Below, piece by piece: positions 9,613-18,574 of a DNA stretch of 64,000 nucleotides. A model generated the notes under the pieces. It saw nothing but the letters and a program-made list of their open reading frames with translations. It had not been told where the DNA came from and made no database searches. The DNA lies in assembly GCF_004335085.1 (NCBI RefSeq), contig NZ_RQRS01000002.1, forward strand, positions 248,001 to 312,000. Direction: 5' to 3'. This DNA comes from Pedobacter nototheniae (GTDB lineage Bacteria; Bacteroidota; Bacteroidia; Sphingobacteriales; Sphingobacteriaceae). The translations under genes and the position numbers were made by a program. How positions within the stretch are numbered: the first letter of the stretch is position 1; each line of letters starts with the position of its first letter.

Positions 9613-10203
9613 ATGCAAATAATTAAAAGCCTTCAAAATAGGATTTATGAAATCAGGGGAGAAAGAGTAATGCTCGATTTTGATCTGGCATCGCTTTACG
9701 AAGTTGAAACGAAAGTATTAAATCAGGCAGTGAAACGTAACATAAAGCGTTTTCCGGATGATTTTATGTTTCAATTAACTTCAGAAGAGTTTGAAAGTAT
9801 AAAATTTCAAATAGAAGCAATTAATGATAATCTTTCGTCACAAATTGTGATAAAAGATCAGCCCAACTTGAAGTCACAAATTGTGACTTCAAGTTGGGGC
9901 GGTACTCGAAAAATGCCCTACGCTTTTACTGAGCAAGGAGTAGCCATGTTAAGTGGTGTTGTAAATAGCGAAAAAGCGATTAAAATGAACATTGCCATTA
10001 TGAGAGCCTTTGTTGATGTGCGTAAAATTTTGATAAAACAAAGTAACATTAATGAACAGCTAATAGAAATTAAAGAACGTATTGGTGAACATGATGTTCA
10101 ACTAAATGAACTTTATGATGCAATGGAAAACTTAATAGATGAAAAAATTGCTCAGATAAAGTGGAAAGACAGAGAAAAAATTGGGTTTAAAATAAAACAA
10201 TAA
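9613..10203 (+). CDS. ORF6N domain protein (phage antirepressor-like)
   Basis: A 196-residue protein with the N-terminal ORF6N domain: RGERVMLDFDLASLYEVETK at residues 15-34, then NRFPDDFMFQLT-type residues, and YAFTEQGVAML near residue 109. A C-terminal helical region follows (residues 140-196, coiled-coil-like, highly charged). ORF6N domains occur in phage and mobile-element antirepressors and are thought to bind DNA. No other phage gene is nearby. The gene lies on the sense strand between ilvD and ilvB, with 47 and 23 bases to its neighbours, so it must be cotranscribed. Its centre contains a perfect 37-bp palindrome. Its role here is unknown: regulator, addiction-type passenger, or inert insertion. 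Confidence 0.82.
   Translation: MQIIKSLQNRIYEIRGERVMLDFDLASLYEVETKVLNQAVKRNIKRFPDDFMFQLTSEEFESIKFQIEAINDNLSSQIVIKDQPNLKSQIVTSSWGGTRKMPYAFTEQGVAMLSGVVNSEKAIKMNIAIMRAFVDVRKILIKQSNINEQLIEIKERIGEHDVQLNELYDAMENLIDEKIAQIKWKDREKIGFKIKQ
9862..9898. repeat. Perfect 37-bp palindrome inside the ORF6N gene
   Basis: An 18-base arm CCCAACTTGAAGTCACAA is followed by one central base and its exact reverse complement. The related core TCACAAATTGTGA also occurs just upstream (9838-9850). In frame it encodes PNLKSQIVTSSW, a stretch typical of ORF6N proteins, so protein conservation alone may explain part but not all of the symmetry. Confidence 0.9.
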
Positions 10204-10226
10204 ATCGAACCAGCAAAGACATAAGT

Positions 10227-11981
10227 ATGGAAACTGCACAAGATATTACAATCGAAAATAAAGAGGAACAGGCAGAAACCTCAAAAAATATATTTAAGGG
10301 ATCTGGATCTCAGGTTTTATTAAATGGCTTAATTGAGGAAGGCGTAACGACCATTTTTGGTTATCCTGGTGGCGCAATCATGCCAATTTACGATGCACTT
10401 TACGACTACGCCGATAAATTGCAACACATTTTAGTTCGTCATGAACAAGGCGGTATTCATGCTGCACAAGGCTTTGCAAGAGCCAGTGGCGAAGTAGGCG
10501 TTGTTTTTGCAACCAGCGGACCAGGCGCAACAAACTTAGTTACAGGTTTGGCTGATGCTCAGATTGATAGTACGCCATTGGTTTGTATCACCGGCCAAGT
10601 CTTCGCTCATTTATTAGGTACAGATGCTTTTCAGGAAACCGATGTAATTAACATTACCACGCCTGTTACCAAGTGGAATTATCAGGTTACGGATGCAAAA
10701 GAAATCCCAGAAGTTTTAGCAAAAGCATTTTATATTGCTAAAAGCGGAAGACCTGGTCCTGTTTTAATTGACATTACTAAAAATGCACAGTTACAAGTTG
10801 AAGAATTTCCAGCGTACGTAAAGTGCAACCATATTCGCAGTTATCGTCCAAAACCAAAAGTTAGGGTAGAATATATCGAACAAGCAGCCAAATTAATCAA
10901 CAATGCTAAAAAACCATTCGTTTTATTTGGTCAGGGAGTAGTTTTAGGCAAAGCGGAAGAAGAATTTAAAACTTTCATTAATAAAAGTGGTATTCCAGCT
11001 GCGTGGACAATTATGGGCGAGGGTGCTATTCCAACATCTCACCCTTTAAATGTTGGTATGTTGGGTATGCACGGCAATTATGGCCCGAATGTTTTAACTA
11101 ATGAGGCTGATGTAATTATCGCCATCGGAATGCGCTTTGATGATCGTGTAACCGGCCGCTTGGATAAATATGCAAAGCAAGCTAAAATTGTTCACTTAGA
11201 TATTGATCCTGCAGAAATTGATAAAAACGTTAAGGCTGATGTAGGTGTTTGGGGCGATTGTAAAGAAACACTTCCTCTATTAACCAATTTGGTTGAAGAG
11301 AAGAAACATGATGATTGGTTAGCAAAATTTAGAGATTATAATCAACAAGAAATAGACCAGGTCATCACACCTGAACTTTACCCTGCTGGTGATGAAATGA
11401 CAATGGGGGAAGTATTGCGCAATATCAACGAAATATGTGGCGGTGATGCTGTAATTGTTACCGATGTTGGTCAGCACCAAATGGTTGCCTGTCGTTATGC
11501 TAAATTTAACAATACCCGCAGCAACATTACTTCTGGTGGTTTAGGCACCATGGGTTTCGGTTTACCAGCAGCAATTGGCGCAAAATATGGCGCTCCAAAT
11601 AAAACTGTAATTGCCATTATTGGCGATGGTGGTTTCCAGATGACACCGCAAGAATTGGGTACGATTATGCAGTTCGGTGCTGCAGTAAAAATCCTGATTT
11701 TAAACAATCGGTTTTTAGGTATGGTACGCCAATGGCAGCAATTATTCCATGAGAAACGTTACTCTTTCGTAAATATTACAAGTCCTGATTTTGTAGCGCT
11801 AGCCAAATCTTACTATATAGATGGGCAAATGGTAAATGAACGTGCAAACTTACGTACGGCATTAGAAACGATGATAAACCATGAGGGCTCTTACTTATTA
11901 GAAGTTATGGTTGGTAGAGAAAATAACGTTTTCCCAATGGTACCACAAGGTTGCAGTGTTAGCGAAATCAGATTAAAATAA
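10227..11981 (+). CDS. ilvB: Acetolactate synthase, large (catalytic) subunit
   Basis: A 584-residue TPP enzyme that condenses pyruvate with pyruvate or 2-oxobutanoate to give acetolactate or acetohydroxybutanoate. The TPP-activating glutamate is E73 in RHEQGG. GDGGFQMTPQEL with the downstream NN is the Mg-TPP binding motif (about residues 466-492), and the central FAD-binding domain is present. About 22 residues precede the first conserved segment, a common N-terminal tail in this group. ilvN follows after 24 bases. Regulation follows the ilvD attenuator if the operon is continuous. Confidence 0.96.
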   Translation: METAQDITIENKEEQAETSKNIFKGSGSQVLLNGLIEEGVTTIFGYPGGAIMPIYDALYDYADKLQHILVRHEQGGIHAAQGFARASGEVGVVFATSGPGATNLVTGLADAQIDSTPLVCITGQVFAHLLGTDAFQETDVINITTPVTKWNYQVTDAKEIPEVLAKAFYIAKSGRPGPVLIDITKNAQLQVEEFPAYVKCNHIRSYRPKPKVRVEYIEQAAKLINNAKKPFVLFGQGVVLGKAEEEFKTFINKSGIPAAWTIMGEGAIPTSHPLNVGMLGMHGNYGPNVLTNEADVIIAIGMRFDDRVTGRLDKYAKQAKIVHLDIDPAEIDKNVKADVGVWGDCKETLPLLTNLVEEKKHDDWLAKFRDYNQQEIDQVITPELYPAGDEMTMGEVLRNINEICGGDAVIVTDVGQHQMVACRYAKFNNTRSNITSGGLGTMGFGLPAAIGAKYGAPNKTVIAIIGDGGFQMTPQELGTIMQFGAAVKILILNNRFLGMVRQWQQLFHEKRYSFVNITSPDFVALAKSYYIDGQMVNERANLRTALETMINHEGSYLLEVMVGRENNVFPMVPQGCSVSEIRLK

Positions 11982-12005
11982 TTGCCGATTTAAAGAGAAA
12001 TTAAA

Positions 12006-12641
12006 ATGAGTACAATAGATCATTTACAAAATAAAAATGCCCCTTTAGTTGATGGCAAAGAGGAATATACGATAACTGTTTATGCCGAAAACCGCATTGG
12101 TTTGCTAAACAGGATTGCGATTATATTTTCGAAAAGAAAAATCAATATTGAGAGTTTGAACACCTCCCCTTCTGAAATTGATGGAATTCACCGTTTTAAT
12201 ATTGTGATTCATGAAGGTTATGAAGTGGTGAGAAAATTGGCTCGCCAAATTGAAAAGCAAATTGAAGTATTGAAAGTTTATTTCAATACCAACGATGAGA
12301 TTATTTGGCAGGAATTAGCACTTTATAAAGTATCAACAGATGAAATTGCAGAAAAAGTAACCGTAGAAAGGTTGCTAAGGCAATATGGTGCAAGTGCCGT
12401 TGTAATTAGAAAAGACTATACAGTTTTTGCAGTTACCGGACATAGAGAAGAAACTGATGCCTTAGTGAAAGCTTTAGAGCCTTATGAATTAATTGAATTT
12501 GTACGCAGTGCTAGGGTTGCCATTATTAAGGATAGTGCTGGTTTCCACGAAAAACTAAAAGAATTTGAAGCTTTTGAACCTGGTGAAGAATTGGTAGAAA
12601 ATGAGTTTTTAGAAAAAGGCGAGAAAATTTTCACCATGTAA
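12006..12641 (+). CDS. ilvN: Acetolactate synthase, small (regulatory) subunit
   Basis: A 211-residue regulatory subunit. The N-terminal ACT domain spans about residues 20-95: YTITVYAENRIGLLNRIAIIF, with INIESLN and the RFNIVIHE strand. The ALS_ss C-terminal domain follows (VERLLRQYGASAVVIRKDY and the GHREETDALVKALEPY segment). It should confer feedback inhibition, usually by valine, and raise the activity of IlvB. It lies 24 bases behind ilvB, which matches the usual large-small order. The length is above that of E. coli IlvH (about 163) because of a 20-residue start and an acidic tail, as is common in Bacteroidetes. Confidence 0.93.
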   Translation: MSTIDHLQNKNAPLVDGKEEYTITVYAENRIGLLNRIAIIFSKRKINIESLNTSPSEIDGIHRFNIVIHEGYEVVRKLARQIEKQIEVLKVYFNTNDEIIWQELALYKVSTDEIAEKVTVERLLRQYGASAVVIRKDYTVFAVTGHREETDALVKALEPYELIEFVRSARVAIIKDSAGFHEKLKEFEAFEPGEELVENEFLEKGEKIFTM

Positions 12642-12653
12642 AGTCAAAGTACC

Positions 12654-13043
12654 ATGAACTGTATTAAAGTAAGACCGATTTTAAGAATATTCGATTACAA
12701 CAAAGCAATTGAGTTTTATGTAAACTGGTTGGGCTTTAAAATAGATTGGGAACACCATTTTGAGGAAAATACTCCAGTATATATGCAGATTTCCTTAGGT
12801 GGAATAGAATTGCATTTAAGTGAGCATCATGGTGATGGAACGCCGGGAACACATGTAAATATCAATTGTGTTGGCTTAAAGGAATTTCATAAATCAATTA
12901 TTAACAAAAAGTATAAATATAACAGACCAGGCTTAGAAAAGACGTTTTATGAAACATGGTGTGTTACGGTTACTGATCCTTTTAACAACCAAATATCTTT
13001 TAATGAGGAGTTAAACGAGGCTGAAAAATTACAAAAAGAATAA
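12654..13043 (+). CDS. VOC/glyoxalase-fold protein, bleomycin-resistance-like
   Basis: A 129-residue single VOC-fold protein that begins 12 bases after ilvN. The pattern is PILRIFDYNKAIEFYVNWLGF at the start, then ELHLSEHHGDGTPG in the middle, and VTDPFNNQISFNEE near the end. This is the layout of the bleomycin-binding and glyoxalase superfamily proteins annotated in many Bacteroidetes. Two such folds would form in a dimer and bind or sequester a small molecule. No substrate can be deduced. It has no known part in Ile/Val synthesis and looks like a passenger in the operon. Confidence 0.82.
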   Translation: MNCIKVRPILRIFDYNKAIEFYVNWLGFKIDWEHHFEENTPVYMQISLGGIELHLSEHHGDGTPGTHVNINCVGLKEFHKSIINKKYKYNRPGLEKTFYETWCVTVTDPFNNQISFNEELNEAEKLQKE

Positions 13044-13056
13044 AACTAAGACAAAT

Positions 13057-13090
13057 CGTCATTGCGAGGAGGAACGACGAAGCAATCTTT
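13057..13090 (+). repeat. Dispersed element half-site (CGTCATTGCGAG type)
   Basis: CGTCATTGCGAGGAGGAACG followed by ACGAAGCAATCTTT matches the half-sites of the inverted repeats at 36905-37027 and 52743-52816. Here only one half is present, between the VOC and DinB genes. Confidence 0.8.
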
Positions 13091-13146
13091 TAAGCAAAAC
13101 AAATAGGCTACTTCGGCTCATACAGATTTAGCCAGATAAGAATAAA

Positions 13147-13614
13147 ATGATGGATAAAGTATTTGAATTTATAATAAACTCACGAAAGGCATTTATTCAG
13201 TTGATTGATGGTTTATCTATCGAACAATTAAATAAAATTCCGGATGGCTATAACAATAACATCATCTGGAACTTTGGCCATATCGTAGTAAGTAGCCAAA
13301 CACTTTGTTATGTGCGTACAGGCTTGTTGCAAGATGCATCTACAGTTAAGTTTAATGAGTATTACAAAAAAGATACAAAACCAACTTATACTGTAAGCGA
13401 ACAGGAAGTGGCTGAATTAAAAACAATAGCTATAAAAAGCATTGAGAAAATAATGGAAGACTATACAAATGGAGTATTTACAAATATTACACCTTTTGCT
13501 ACTGCAACTTATGGAGTACAACTAAATAGTATAGAAGACGTACTAATTACTACTGTTGGGCATGATAATGTGCATTATGGATATGCATGGGCACTTAAAA
13601 AAGTAATTACCTAA
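13147..13614 (+). CDS. DinB-like protein
   Basis: A 155-residue four-helix-bundle protein of the DinB/YfiT type. The helix starts and the spaced histidines NFGHIV (about residue 45) and GHDNVHYGYA (about residues 138-146) could provide the three metal-binding histidines of the family. Members include thiol transferases and proteins of unknown role. Two ATGs are adjacent (13147 and 13150). The gene sits between the VOC gene and ilvC, with a dispersed repeat on each side, and has no evident link to amino acid synthesis. Confidence 0.8.
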   Translation: MMDKVFEFIINSRKAFIQLIDGLSIEQLNKIPDGYNNNIIWNFGHIVVSSQTLCYVRTGLLQDASTVKFNEYYKKDTKPTYTVSEQEVAELKTIAIKSIEKIMEDYTNGVFTNITPFATATYGVQLNSIEDVLITTVGHDNVHYGYAWALKKVIT

Positions 13615-13642
13615 AATATGCTTTGAAATACTGAGCTGACTT

Positions 13643-13733
13643 AAATAAACCCGATTGAAGTGGAACCGATTCTTCATCGGTTGAAACAAAAAGCGGGACT
13701 GCAATAACCGAAAAGCACTAAAAATTGCTTTTC
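13643..13733 (+). repeat. Dispersed ~91-bp element, copy 1
   Basis: This copy runs AAATAAACCCGATTGAAGTG, then the small hairpin CCGATTCTTCATCGG, GAAACAAAAAGCGGGACT and a tail ending in TTGCTTTTC. Copies in the opposite direction lie at 36766-36856 and 39555-39645, and a diverged one at 61610-61675. It lies in the 213-base gap before ilvC. The rest of that gap (13734-13827) shows no leader peptide or terminator. Confidence 0.85.
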
Positions 13734-13827
13734 AATTAAGAAACAAATTAACCATGAAAAAGGGAAAATGTTAAATCCTGAAAATCATGATAAACCGAAA
13801 AATAAATAGAAATTAACCAATAAAACG

Positions 13828-15309
13828 ATGTCAAATTATTTTAACACACTACCTCTTAGAGAAAAATTAAACCAATTAGGTGTTTGCGATTTCATGGACA
13901 GTTCTGAATTTTTAGATGGCGTAAGTGCTCTAAAAGGTAAAAAACTGGTTATTGTAGGTTGCGGTGCGCAAGGTTTAAACCAAGGTTTAAATTTAAGAGA
14001 TAGTGGTTTAGATGTAAGCTACACCTTACGTAAGGAAGCAATTGAAGGCAAAAGAGATTCGTGGAAAAATGCAACTGAAAACAATTTTACAGTTGGTACT
14101 TACGAAGAATTAATTCCTACAGCCGACGTAGTTATTAACCTTACGCCTGATAAGCAACACACTGCGGTTGTAAACGCTATTATGCCTTTAATGAAAGAAG
14201 GAGCTACTTTACTATACTCGCACGGTTTTAACATTGTTGAAGAAGGCATGCAAATCCGTAAAGATTTAACGGTTATTATGGTTGCTCCAAAATGCCCTGG
14301 TAGCGAAGTTAGAGCAGAATATGTTCGTGGTTTCGGTGTACCAACCTTAATTGCTGTACACCCAGAAAACGATCCACAAGGTAAAGGATTGGCACAGGCT
14401 AAGGCATATTGTGTAGGTACTGGAGGCCACAGAGCTGGCGTTTTAAAATCATCTTTCGTAGCCGAAGTAAAATCTGATTTAATGGGCGAGCAAACTATTC
14501 TTTGCGGCTTGTTGCAAACGGGCTCTATTTTATCTTTCGATAAAATGGTTGAAAAAGGTATCGATGCTGGTTATGCTTCTAAATTAGTTCAATATGGTGT
14601 TGAGGTAATTACCGAAGCATTAAAACAAGGTGGTATTACAGCCATGATGGATAGATTAAGTAATGTTGCTAAAATTAAAGCTTTTGAAATTTCAGAAGAA
14701 TTGAAAGACATTATGCGTCCATTATTTCAAAAACACCAGGATGATATTATGAGTGGTGAGTTTAGCAAAACCATGATGGAAGATTGGGCAAATGGCGATA
14801 AAAACTTGTTGGCATGGAGAGCCGAAACCGGTGAAACAGCTTTCGAAAAAACTCCTGCTGGTGATGTTAAAATTGGCGAACAGGAATATTTTGATAATTA
14901 TACTTTAATGGTTGCTTTTGTTAGAGCTGGTGTTGAATTGGCCTTCGAAACTATGGTTCAGGCCGGTATTAAACCTGAATCTGCTTATTACGAATCGTTA
15001 CATGAAACCCCGCTGATTGCAAATACCATTGCCCGTAAAAAATTATTCGAAATGAACCGTGTAATTTCTGATACGGCTGAATATGGTTGCTACCTGTTCG
15101 ATCAGGCTTGTAAACCATTATTAGCTGATTTCATGAAAAAAGTTGATGCCGATTTAGTTGGTAAAAACTTTAATACTGGTAAAGATGGAGCCGTTGATAA
15201 CAGAACTTTAATTGCTGTAAACGATGCCATCCGCAACCACGAAGTAGAAATTATTGGAGCAACATTGAGAAAAGCAATGACTGCAATGAAAGCAATTAAA
15301 ACAGCATAG
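13828..15309 (+). CDS. ilvC: Ketol-acid reductoisomerase (class II, long form)
   Basis: A 493-residue enzyme that isomerises and reduces acetolactate or acetohydroxybutanoate with NADPH and Mg2+. The Rossmann motif GCGAQG is at residues 44-49. The Mg-binding stretches include [14 protein letters not shown] around residue 214 and the duplicated C-terminal knotted helical domain ending near residue 490. The length near 490 is that of the class II (E. coli type) enzyme; class I enzymes have about 330 residues. The preceding 213 bases contain a dispersed repeat but no visible attenuator. The enzyme may thus depend on read-through from the ilvD promoter or on an unseen promoter. Confidence 0.96.
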   Translation: MSNYFNTLPLREKLNQLGVCDFMDSSEFLDGVSALKGKKLVIVGCGAQGLNQGLNLRDSGLDVSYTLRKEAIEGKRDSWKNATENNFTVGTYEELIPTADVVINLTPDKQHTAVVNAIMPLMKEGATLLYSHGFNIVEEGMQIRKDLTVIMVAPKCPGSEVRAEYVRGFGVPTLIAVHPENDPQGKGLAQAKAYCVGTGGHRAGVLKSSFVAEVKSDLMGEQTILCGLLQTGSILSFDKMVEKGIDAGYASKLVQYGVEVITEALKQGGITAMMDRLSNVAKIKAFEISEELKDIMRPLFQKHQDDIMSGEFSKTMMEDWANGDKNLLAWRAETGETAFEKTPAGDVKIGEQEYFDNYTLMVAFVRAGVELAFETMVQAGIKPESAYYESLHETPLIANTIARKKLFEMNRVISDTAEYGCYLFDQACKPLLADFMKKVDADLVGKNFNTGKDGAVDNRTLIAVNDAIRNHEVEIIGATLRKAMTAMKAIKTA

Positions 15310-15322
15310 AATAAAAAAAAGA

Positions 15323-15394
15323 ATGTCATCCTGAGCTTGTCGAAGGAATTCTTTTTTATTCATTAAAAAGTCTTCAACAAGCTCAGCTTGACAA
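15323..15394. repeat. Dispersed inverted repeat (GTCATCCTGAGC type)
   Basis: TGTCATCCTGAGCTTGTCGA in the left arm is the imperfect complement of TCTTCAACAAGCTCAGCTTG in the right arm, around an AT-rich centre. It lies in the ilvC-leuC gap. As RNA it would form one long stem, which could act on transcript stability or ending. Very similar palindromes are scattered through many Bacteroidetes genomes. Confidence 0.8.
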
Positions 15395-15412
15395 ACATTA
15401 AACACTAACAAA

Positions 15413-16819
15413 ATGTCAAAAACATTAGTAGAAAAAATTTGGGATGCACACGTTGTAAAAAGTGAAGAAGGATTTCCTGATATTTTATACATTGATACGC
15501 ACCTAATTCACGAAGTAACATCTCCACAGGCTTTTGATGGCTTACGTAAAAGAGGTTTACCAGTTTTTCGTCCGCAACAAACTGTTGCTACAGCCGATCA
15601 TAACGTACCAACCTTAAATCAGTTATTGCCAATTAAAGAAGAGCTTTCTCGCTATCAGGTGGATATGCTAACTAAAAATTGTGCAGAATTTGGAATCGAA
15701 TTATATGGTTTAGGCCATCCTTTTCAAGGAATTGTGCACGTAATTGGTCCTGAGCTTGGCATTACCTTACCAGGAAAAACGATGGTTTGTGGCGATAGCC
15801 ACACTTCTACCCATGGTGCATTTGGCGCCATTGCTTTCGGTATTGGTACTTCACAGGTTGAGCAAGTTTTTGCAACACAATGTTTACTACAGCAGAAACC
15901 TAAAACCATGAAAATTGAGGTTAATGGGCAGTTAGGCAAAGGTGTTACCGCCAAGGATATCATTTTATATATTATCTCTAAAATATCTGCTGCAGGTGGT
16001 ACGGGTTATTTTATTGAATATGCAGGTTCCGCTATTGAAGCTTTAAGTATGGAAGCCCGAATGACGATTTGCAATATGAGTATAGAAATGGGTGCCAGAG
16101 GTGGATTAATTGCACCCGATCAAATTACTTTCGATTACATTAAAGGTCGCGAGTTTGCACCTGCTGGTGCTGAGTGGGATAAAGCTTTAGCCTATTGGAA
16201 AACATTATACAGTGATGCCGATGCAAAATTTGATAGCGTTTTAACTTTTGATGCCGCTGATATTGCGCCAATGATTACCTATGGTACAAATCCGGGCATG
16301 GGCATGGGCATCCAGGAACATATTCCTGCAACAAATGCACAACCAGAAAAGGAAAAACTTTCTTACCAAAAAGCTTTGGATTATATGGGCTTTGATGATG
16401 ATGCATCATTAATCGGCAAACCTGTTGATTACGTTTTTATTGGTAGTTGCACCAATTCTCGTATTGAAGATTTACGAGAAGTAGCTGATTTTGTGAAAGA
16501 TAAACGCAAAGCTGATAATGTTACCGTTTGGATAGTACCAGGTTCTAAGCAGGTAGAGCAACAAGCCAAAAACGAAGGTTTAGATAAAATTTTCGAAGCA
16601 GCAGGCTTTCAACTACGTGAACCAGGTTGTAGTGCATGTTTGGGAATGAATGAAGATAAAATTCCGGCAGGAAAGTACTGCGTTTCTACATCAAATAGAA
16701 ATTTTGAAGGTAGACAAGGACAAAATGCCCGTACCCTTCTTGCAAGCCCTTTAACCGCAGCAGCAGCGGCAGTTACTGGCAAAATTACCGATGTAAGAGA
16801 GTTGTTGGAAGAGGTTTAG
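15413..16819 (+). CDS. leuC: 3-isopropylmalate dehydratase, large subunit
   Basis: A 468-residue aconitase-family subunit that, with LeuD, converts 2-isopropylmalate to 3-isopropylmalate. The [4Fe-4S] ligands are in GSCTNSR (about residue 345) and in GCSACLGMN (about residues 405-408). [13 protein letters not shown] near 130 and the [14 protein letters not shown] end are further family marks. The start at 15413 gives [13 protein letters not shown], the usual N-terminus. The stop is followed after one base by the ABM gene, so these two are surely cotranscribed. leuD is separated by two foreign genes. Confidence 0.96.
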   Translation: MSKTLVEKIWDAHVVKSEEGFPDILYIDTHLIHEVTSPQAFDGLRKRGLPVFRPQQTVATADHNVPTLNQLLPIKEELSRYQVDMLTKNCAEFGIELYGLGHPFQGIVHVIGPELGITLPGKTMVCGDSHTSTHGAFGAIAFGIGTSQVEQVFATQCLLQQKPKTMKIEVNGQLGKGVTAKDIILYIISKISAAGGTGYFIEYAGSAIEALSMEARMTICNMSIEMGARGGLIAPDQITFDYIKGREFAPAGAEWDKALAYWKTLYSDADAKFDSVLTFDAADIAPMITYGTNPGMGMGIQEHIPATNAQPEKEKLSYQKALDYMGFDDDASLIGKPVDYVFIGSCTNSRIEDLREVADFVKDKRKADNVTVWIVPGSKQVEQQAKNEGLDKIFEAAGFQLREPGCSACLGMNEDKIPAGKYCVSTSNRNFEGRQGQNARTLLASPLTAAAAAVTGKITDVRELLEEV

Positions 16820-16820
16820 T

Positions 16821-17114
16821 ATGATTTTAGAAGTTGCCATATTAAATGTAAAAATTGGATTATCAGCTGATTTTGAGAAAGCTTTTAAACAAGCAGAAAA
16901 AATCATTTCTTCCATGAGTGGTTACGTTTCACACCAACTTCAAAAATGTATAGAAGTAGAAAACAAATATATTCTACTGGTTAATTGGGAAACTTTAGAA
17001 GCGCACACCAAAGGTTTTAGAGCTTCAGCAGAATATCAGGATTGGAAAAAGTTACTCCATCACTTTTATGATCCTTTTCCTACGGTTGAGCATTTTAAAA
17101 AAATAAATGATTAA
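16821..17114 (+). CDS. Antibiotic biosynthesis monooxygenase (ABM)-fold protein
   Basis: A 97-residue ferredoxin-like ABM domain: MILEVAILNVKIGLSADFEKAF, then SMSGYVSHQLQKC, LLVNWETLEAHTKGFR and a C-terminal FYDPFPTVEHF. Small dimeric proteins of this kind range from quinol monooxygenases to haem-degrading enzymes and proteins without a known activity. It begins one base after the leuC stop and ends exactly where the methyltransferase begins. It probably has a substrate unrelated to leucine. Nothing in the sequence identifies a cofactor. Confidence 0.78.
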   Translation: MILEVAILNVKIGLSADFEKAFKQAEKIISSMSGYVSHQLQKCIEVENKYILLVNWETLEAHTKGFRASAEYQDWKKLLHHFYDPFPTVEHFKKIND

Positions 17115-17801
17115 ATGGAAGCATTACAAGAAATACAAAACCAATTTAATGCGGTATCTGAAAAGTACGACAGGCAAAGGCGTTTTCTAATTCCTTGCTT
17201 TGATGATTTTTATGGAACTGCCTTAACCCTATCAGAAGAAGTTTCAACGGTAAAAAATATTTTGGATGTTGGAGCTGGTACCGGATTAATGAGTGCTTTT
17301 TTTCATGAAAAATACACAAATGCTAAAATAACATTGATTGATATTTCTAGGGATATGCTTAAAAAAGCCGAAGACCGTTTCCAGGGGAAGGAAAATATAA
17401 ATTTCTTAAATGCAGATTTTGCTACGGTTGATTTACCCGAAAACCATTACGATTTGGTGGTTTCAGGATTGGCAATTCATCATTTACCAAATAAATTAAA
17501 GCAGCAACTCTTTAGTAAAATTGCGAAAACGTTAACTCCCGGAGGTTGGTTTATTAATGCCGATCAAGTTTTAGGAGAAACAGATTTAACAGAAAAGATT
17601 TATACAGAAAACTGGAAAAACCATGTTCAGCAGAATATAAATTTATCTCAAGAAGAAAAAGAAAGTGCCTTTGAGCGAATCAAAGTTGATATTATGGCTC
17701 CTTTGAAAGCCCAATTAACCTGGATTGAACAAGCAGGAATGCAGAATGCAAATTGCTACTACCAATATTACAACTTCGTAGTTTTTGCAGCAAATAAATA
17801 A
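17115..17801 (+). CDS. Class I SAM-dependent methyltransferase
   Basis: A 228-residue Rossmann methyltransferase. Motif I is ILDVGAGTGLMSAFF (about residues 50-64). The acidic residue that binds the ribose of SAM is in LIDISRDM, followed by FLNADFATVDLP and the LVVSGLAIHHLP motif. It overlaps nothing but starts directly after the ABM stop. The substrate is unknown; small-molecule methyltransferases of the UbiE/Methyltransf_25 type look alike. Together with the ABM gene it forms a two-gene insertion between leuC and leuD. Confidence 0.82.
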   Translation: MEALQEIQNQFNAVSEKYDRQRRFLIPCFDDFYGTALTLSEEVSTVKNILDVGAGTGLMSAFFHEKYTNAKITLIDISRDMLKKAEDRFQGKENINFLNADFATVDLPENHYDLVVSGLAIHHLPNKLKQQLFSKIAKTLTPGGWFINADQVLGETDLTEKIYTENWKNHVQQNINLSQEEKESAFERIKVDIMAPLKAQLTWIEQAGMQNANCYYQYYNFVVFAANK

Positions 17802-17859
17802 TTAAAACGTTGTGGCATCTTATTAAATGCCCTCATTTATAAAGTGAAATCATAGTAAA

Positions 17860-18441
17860 ATGAAAAAGTTCACAAAATTAACATCGGCAGTAGTGCCTTT
17901 AAATATAGAAAACATTGATACCGACCAGATTATTCCGGCTAGGTTTTTAAAAGCAACCACCCGTGAAGGCTTTGGCGAAAACTTGTTTCGCGATTGGCGC
18001 TATGAAAATAACAATCAACCAAAGGCTGATTTTGTTTTAAACAACCCAACATATAGCGGGCAGGTTTTGGTAGCGGGTAAAAATTTCGGTTGCGGTAGTA
18101 GTCGCGAGCATGCTGCATGGGCAATTCAAGATGCAGGTTTTGATGTTGTAATCAGTAGCTTCTTTGCGGATATTTTTAAAGGAAATGCCTTAAATAATGG
18201 CTTGTTACCAGTTCAGGTGAGTGATGATTTTTTAGCACAAATTTTTAAAGCGGTAGATGATAATCCAAAATCGCCTTTAGAAGTTGATTTAGAAAACCAA
18301 ACTGTAACGATTGTAGAAACTGGAGCAAAAGAAACGTTTGAAATCAATCCTTACAAAAAATCATGCTTAATAAATGGCTATGATGACATAGATTTTATCT
18401 TAAATCAAAAACAGTTAATAGAAGAATTTGAGAAGAGGTAG
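17860..18441 (+). CDS. leuD: 3-isopropylmalate dehydratase, small subunit
   Basis: A 193-residue swivelling-domain subunit of isopropylmalate isomerase, partner of LeuC. Visible motifs are [14 protein letters not shown] at the N-terminus, [14 protein letters not shown] near residue 75, and [19 protein letters not shown] near residue 104. It lies 58 bases behind the methyltransferase. The length is normal. In most genomes leuC and leuD are adjacent, so the split here reflects the insertion of two genes. Confidence 0.95.
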   Translation: MKKFTKLTSAVVPLNIENIDTDQIIPARFLKATTREGFGENLFRDWRYENNNQPKADFVLNNPTYSGQVLVAGKNFGCGSSREHAAWAIQDAGFDVVISSFFADIFKGNALNNGLLPVQVSDDFLAQIFKAVDDNPKSPLEVDLENQTVTIVETGAKETFEINPYKKSCLINGYDDIDFILNQKQLIEEFEKR

Positions 18442-18456
18442 TAAGGAAGCTAAATA

Positions 18457-18535
18457 CGTCACCCTGAATTTATTTCAGGGTCTGACATACAGATTTAACC
18501 TACTTGAAAGATGCTGAAATAAATTCAGCATGACG
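18457..18535. repeat. Dispersed inverted repeat (CGTCACCCTGAAT type)
   Basis: CGTCACCCTGAATTTATTTC in the left arm pairs with GAAATAAATTCAGCATGACG in the right arm around about 40 bases. It fills the leuD-ABC gap and includes a false upstream in-frame start for the next gene. Confidence 0.85.
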
Positions 18536-18574
18536 ACAGTAATTAAAATCATTCCGCTAAGAATAATACTAATC

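Noticed and set aside
13734..13827. Third leader peptide or attenuator before ilvC
   Set aside because: Short frames here (MKKGKC; MLNPENHDKPKNK) contain almost no branched-chain residues and no terminator follows.
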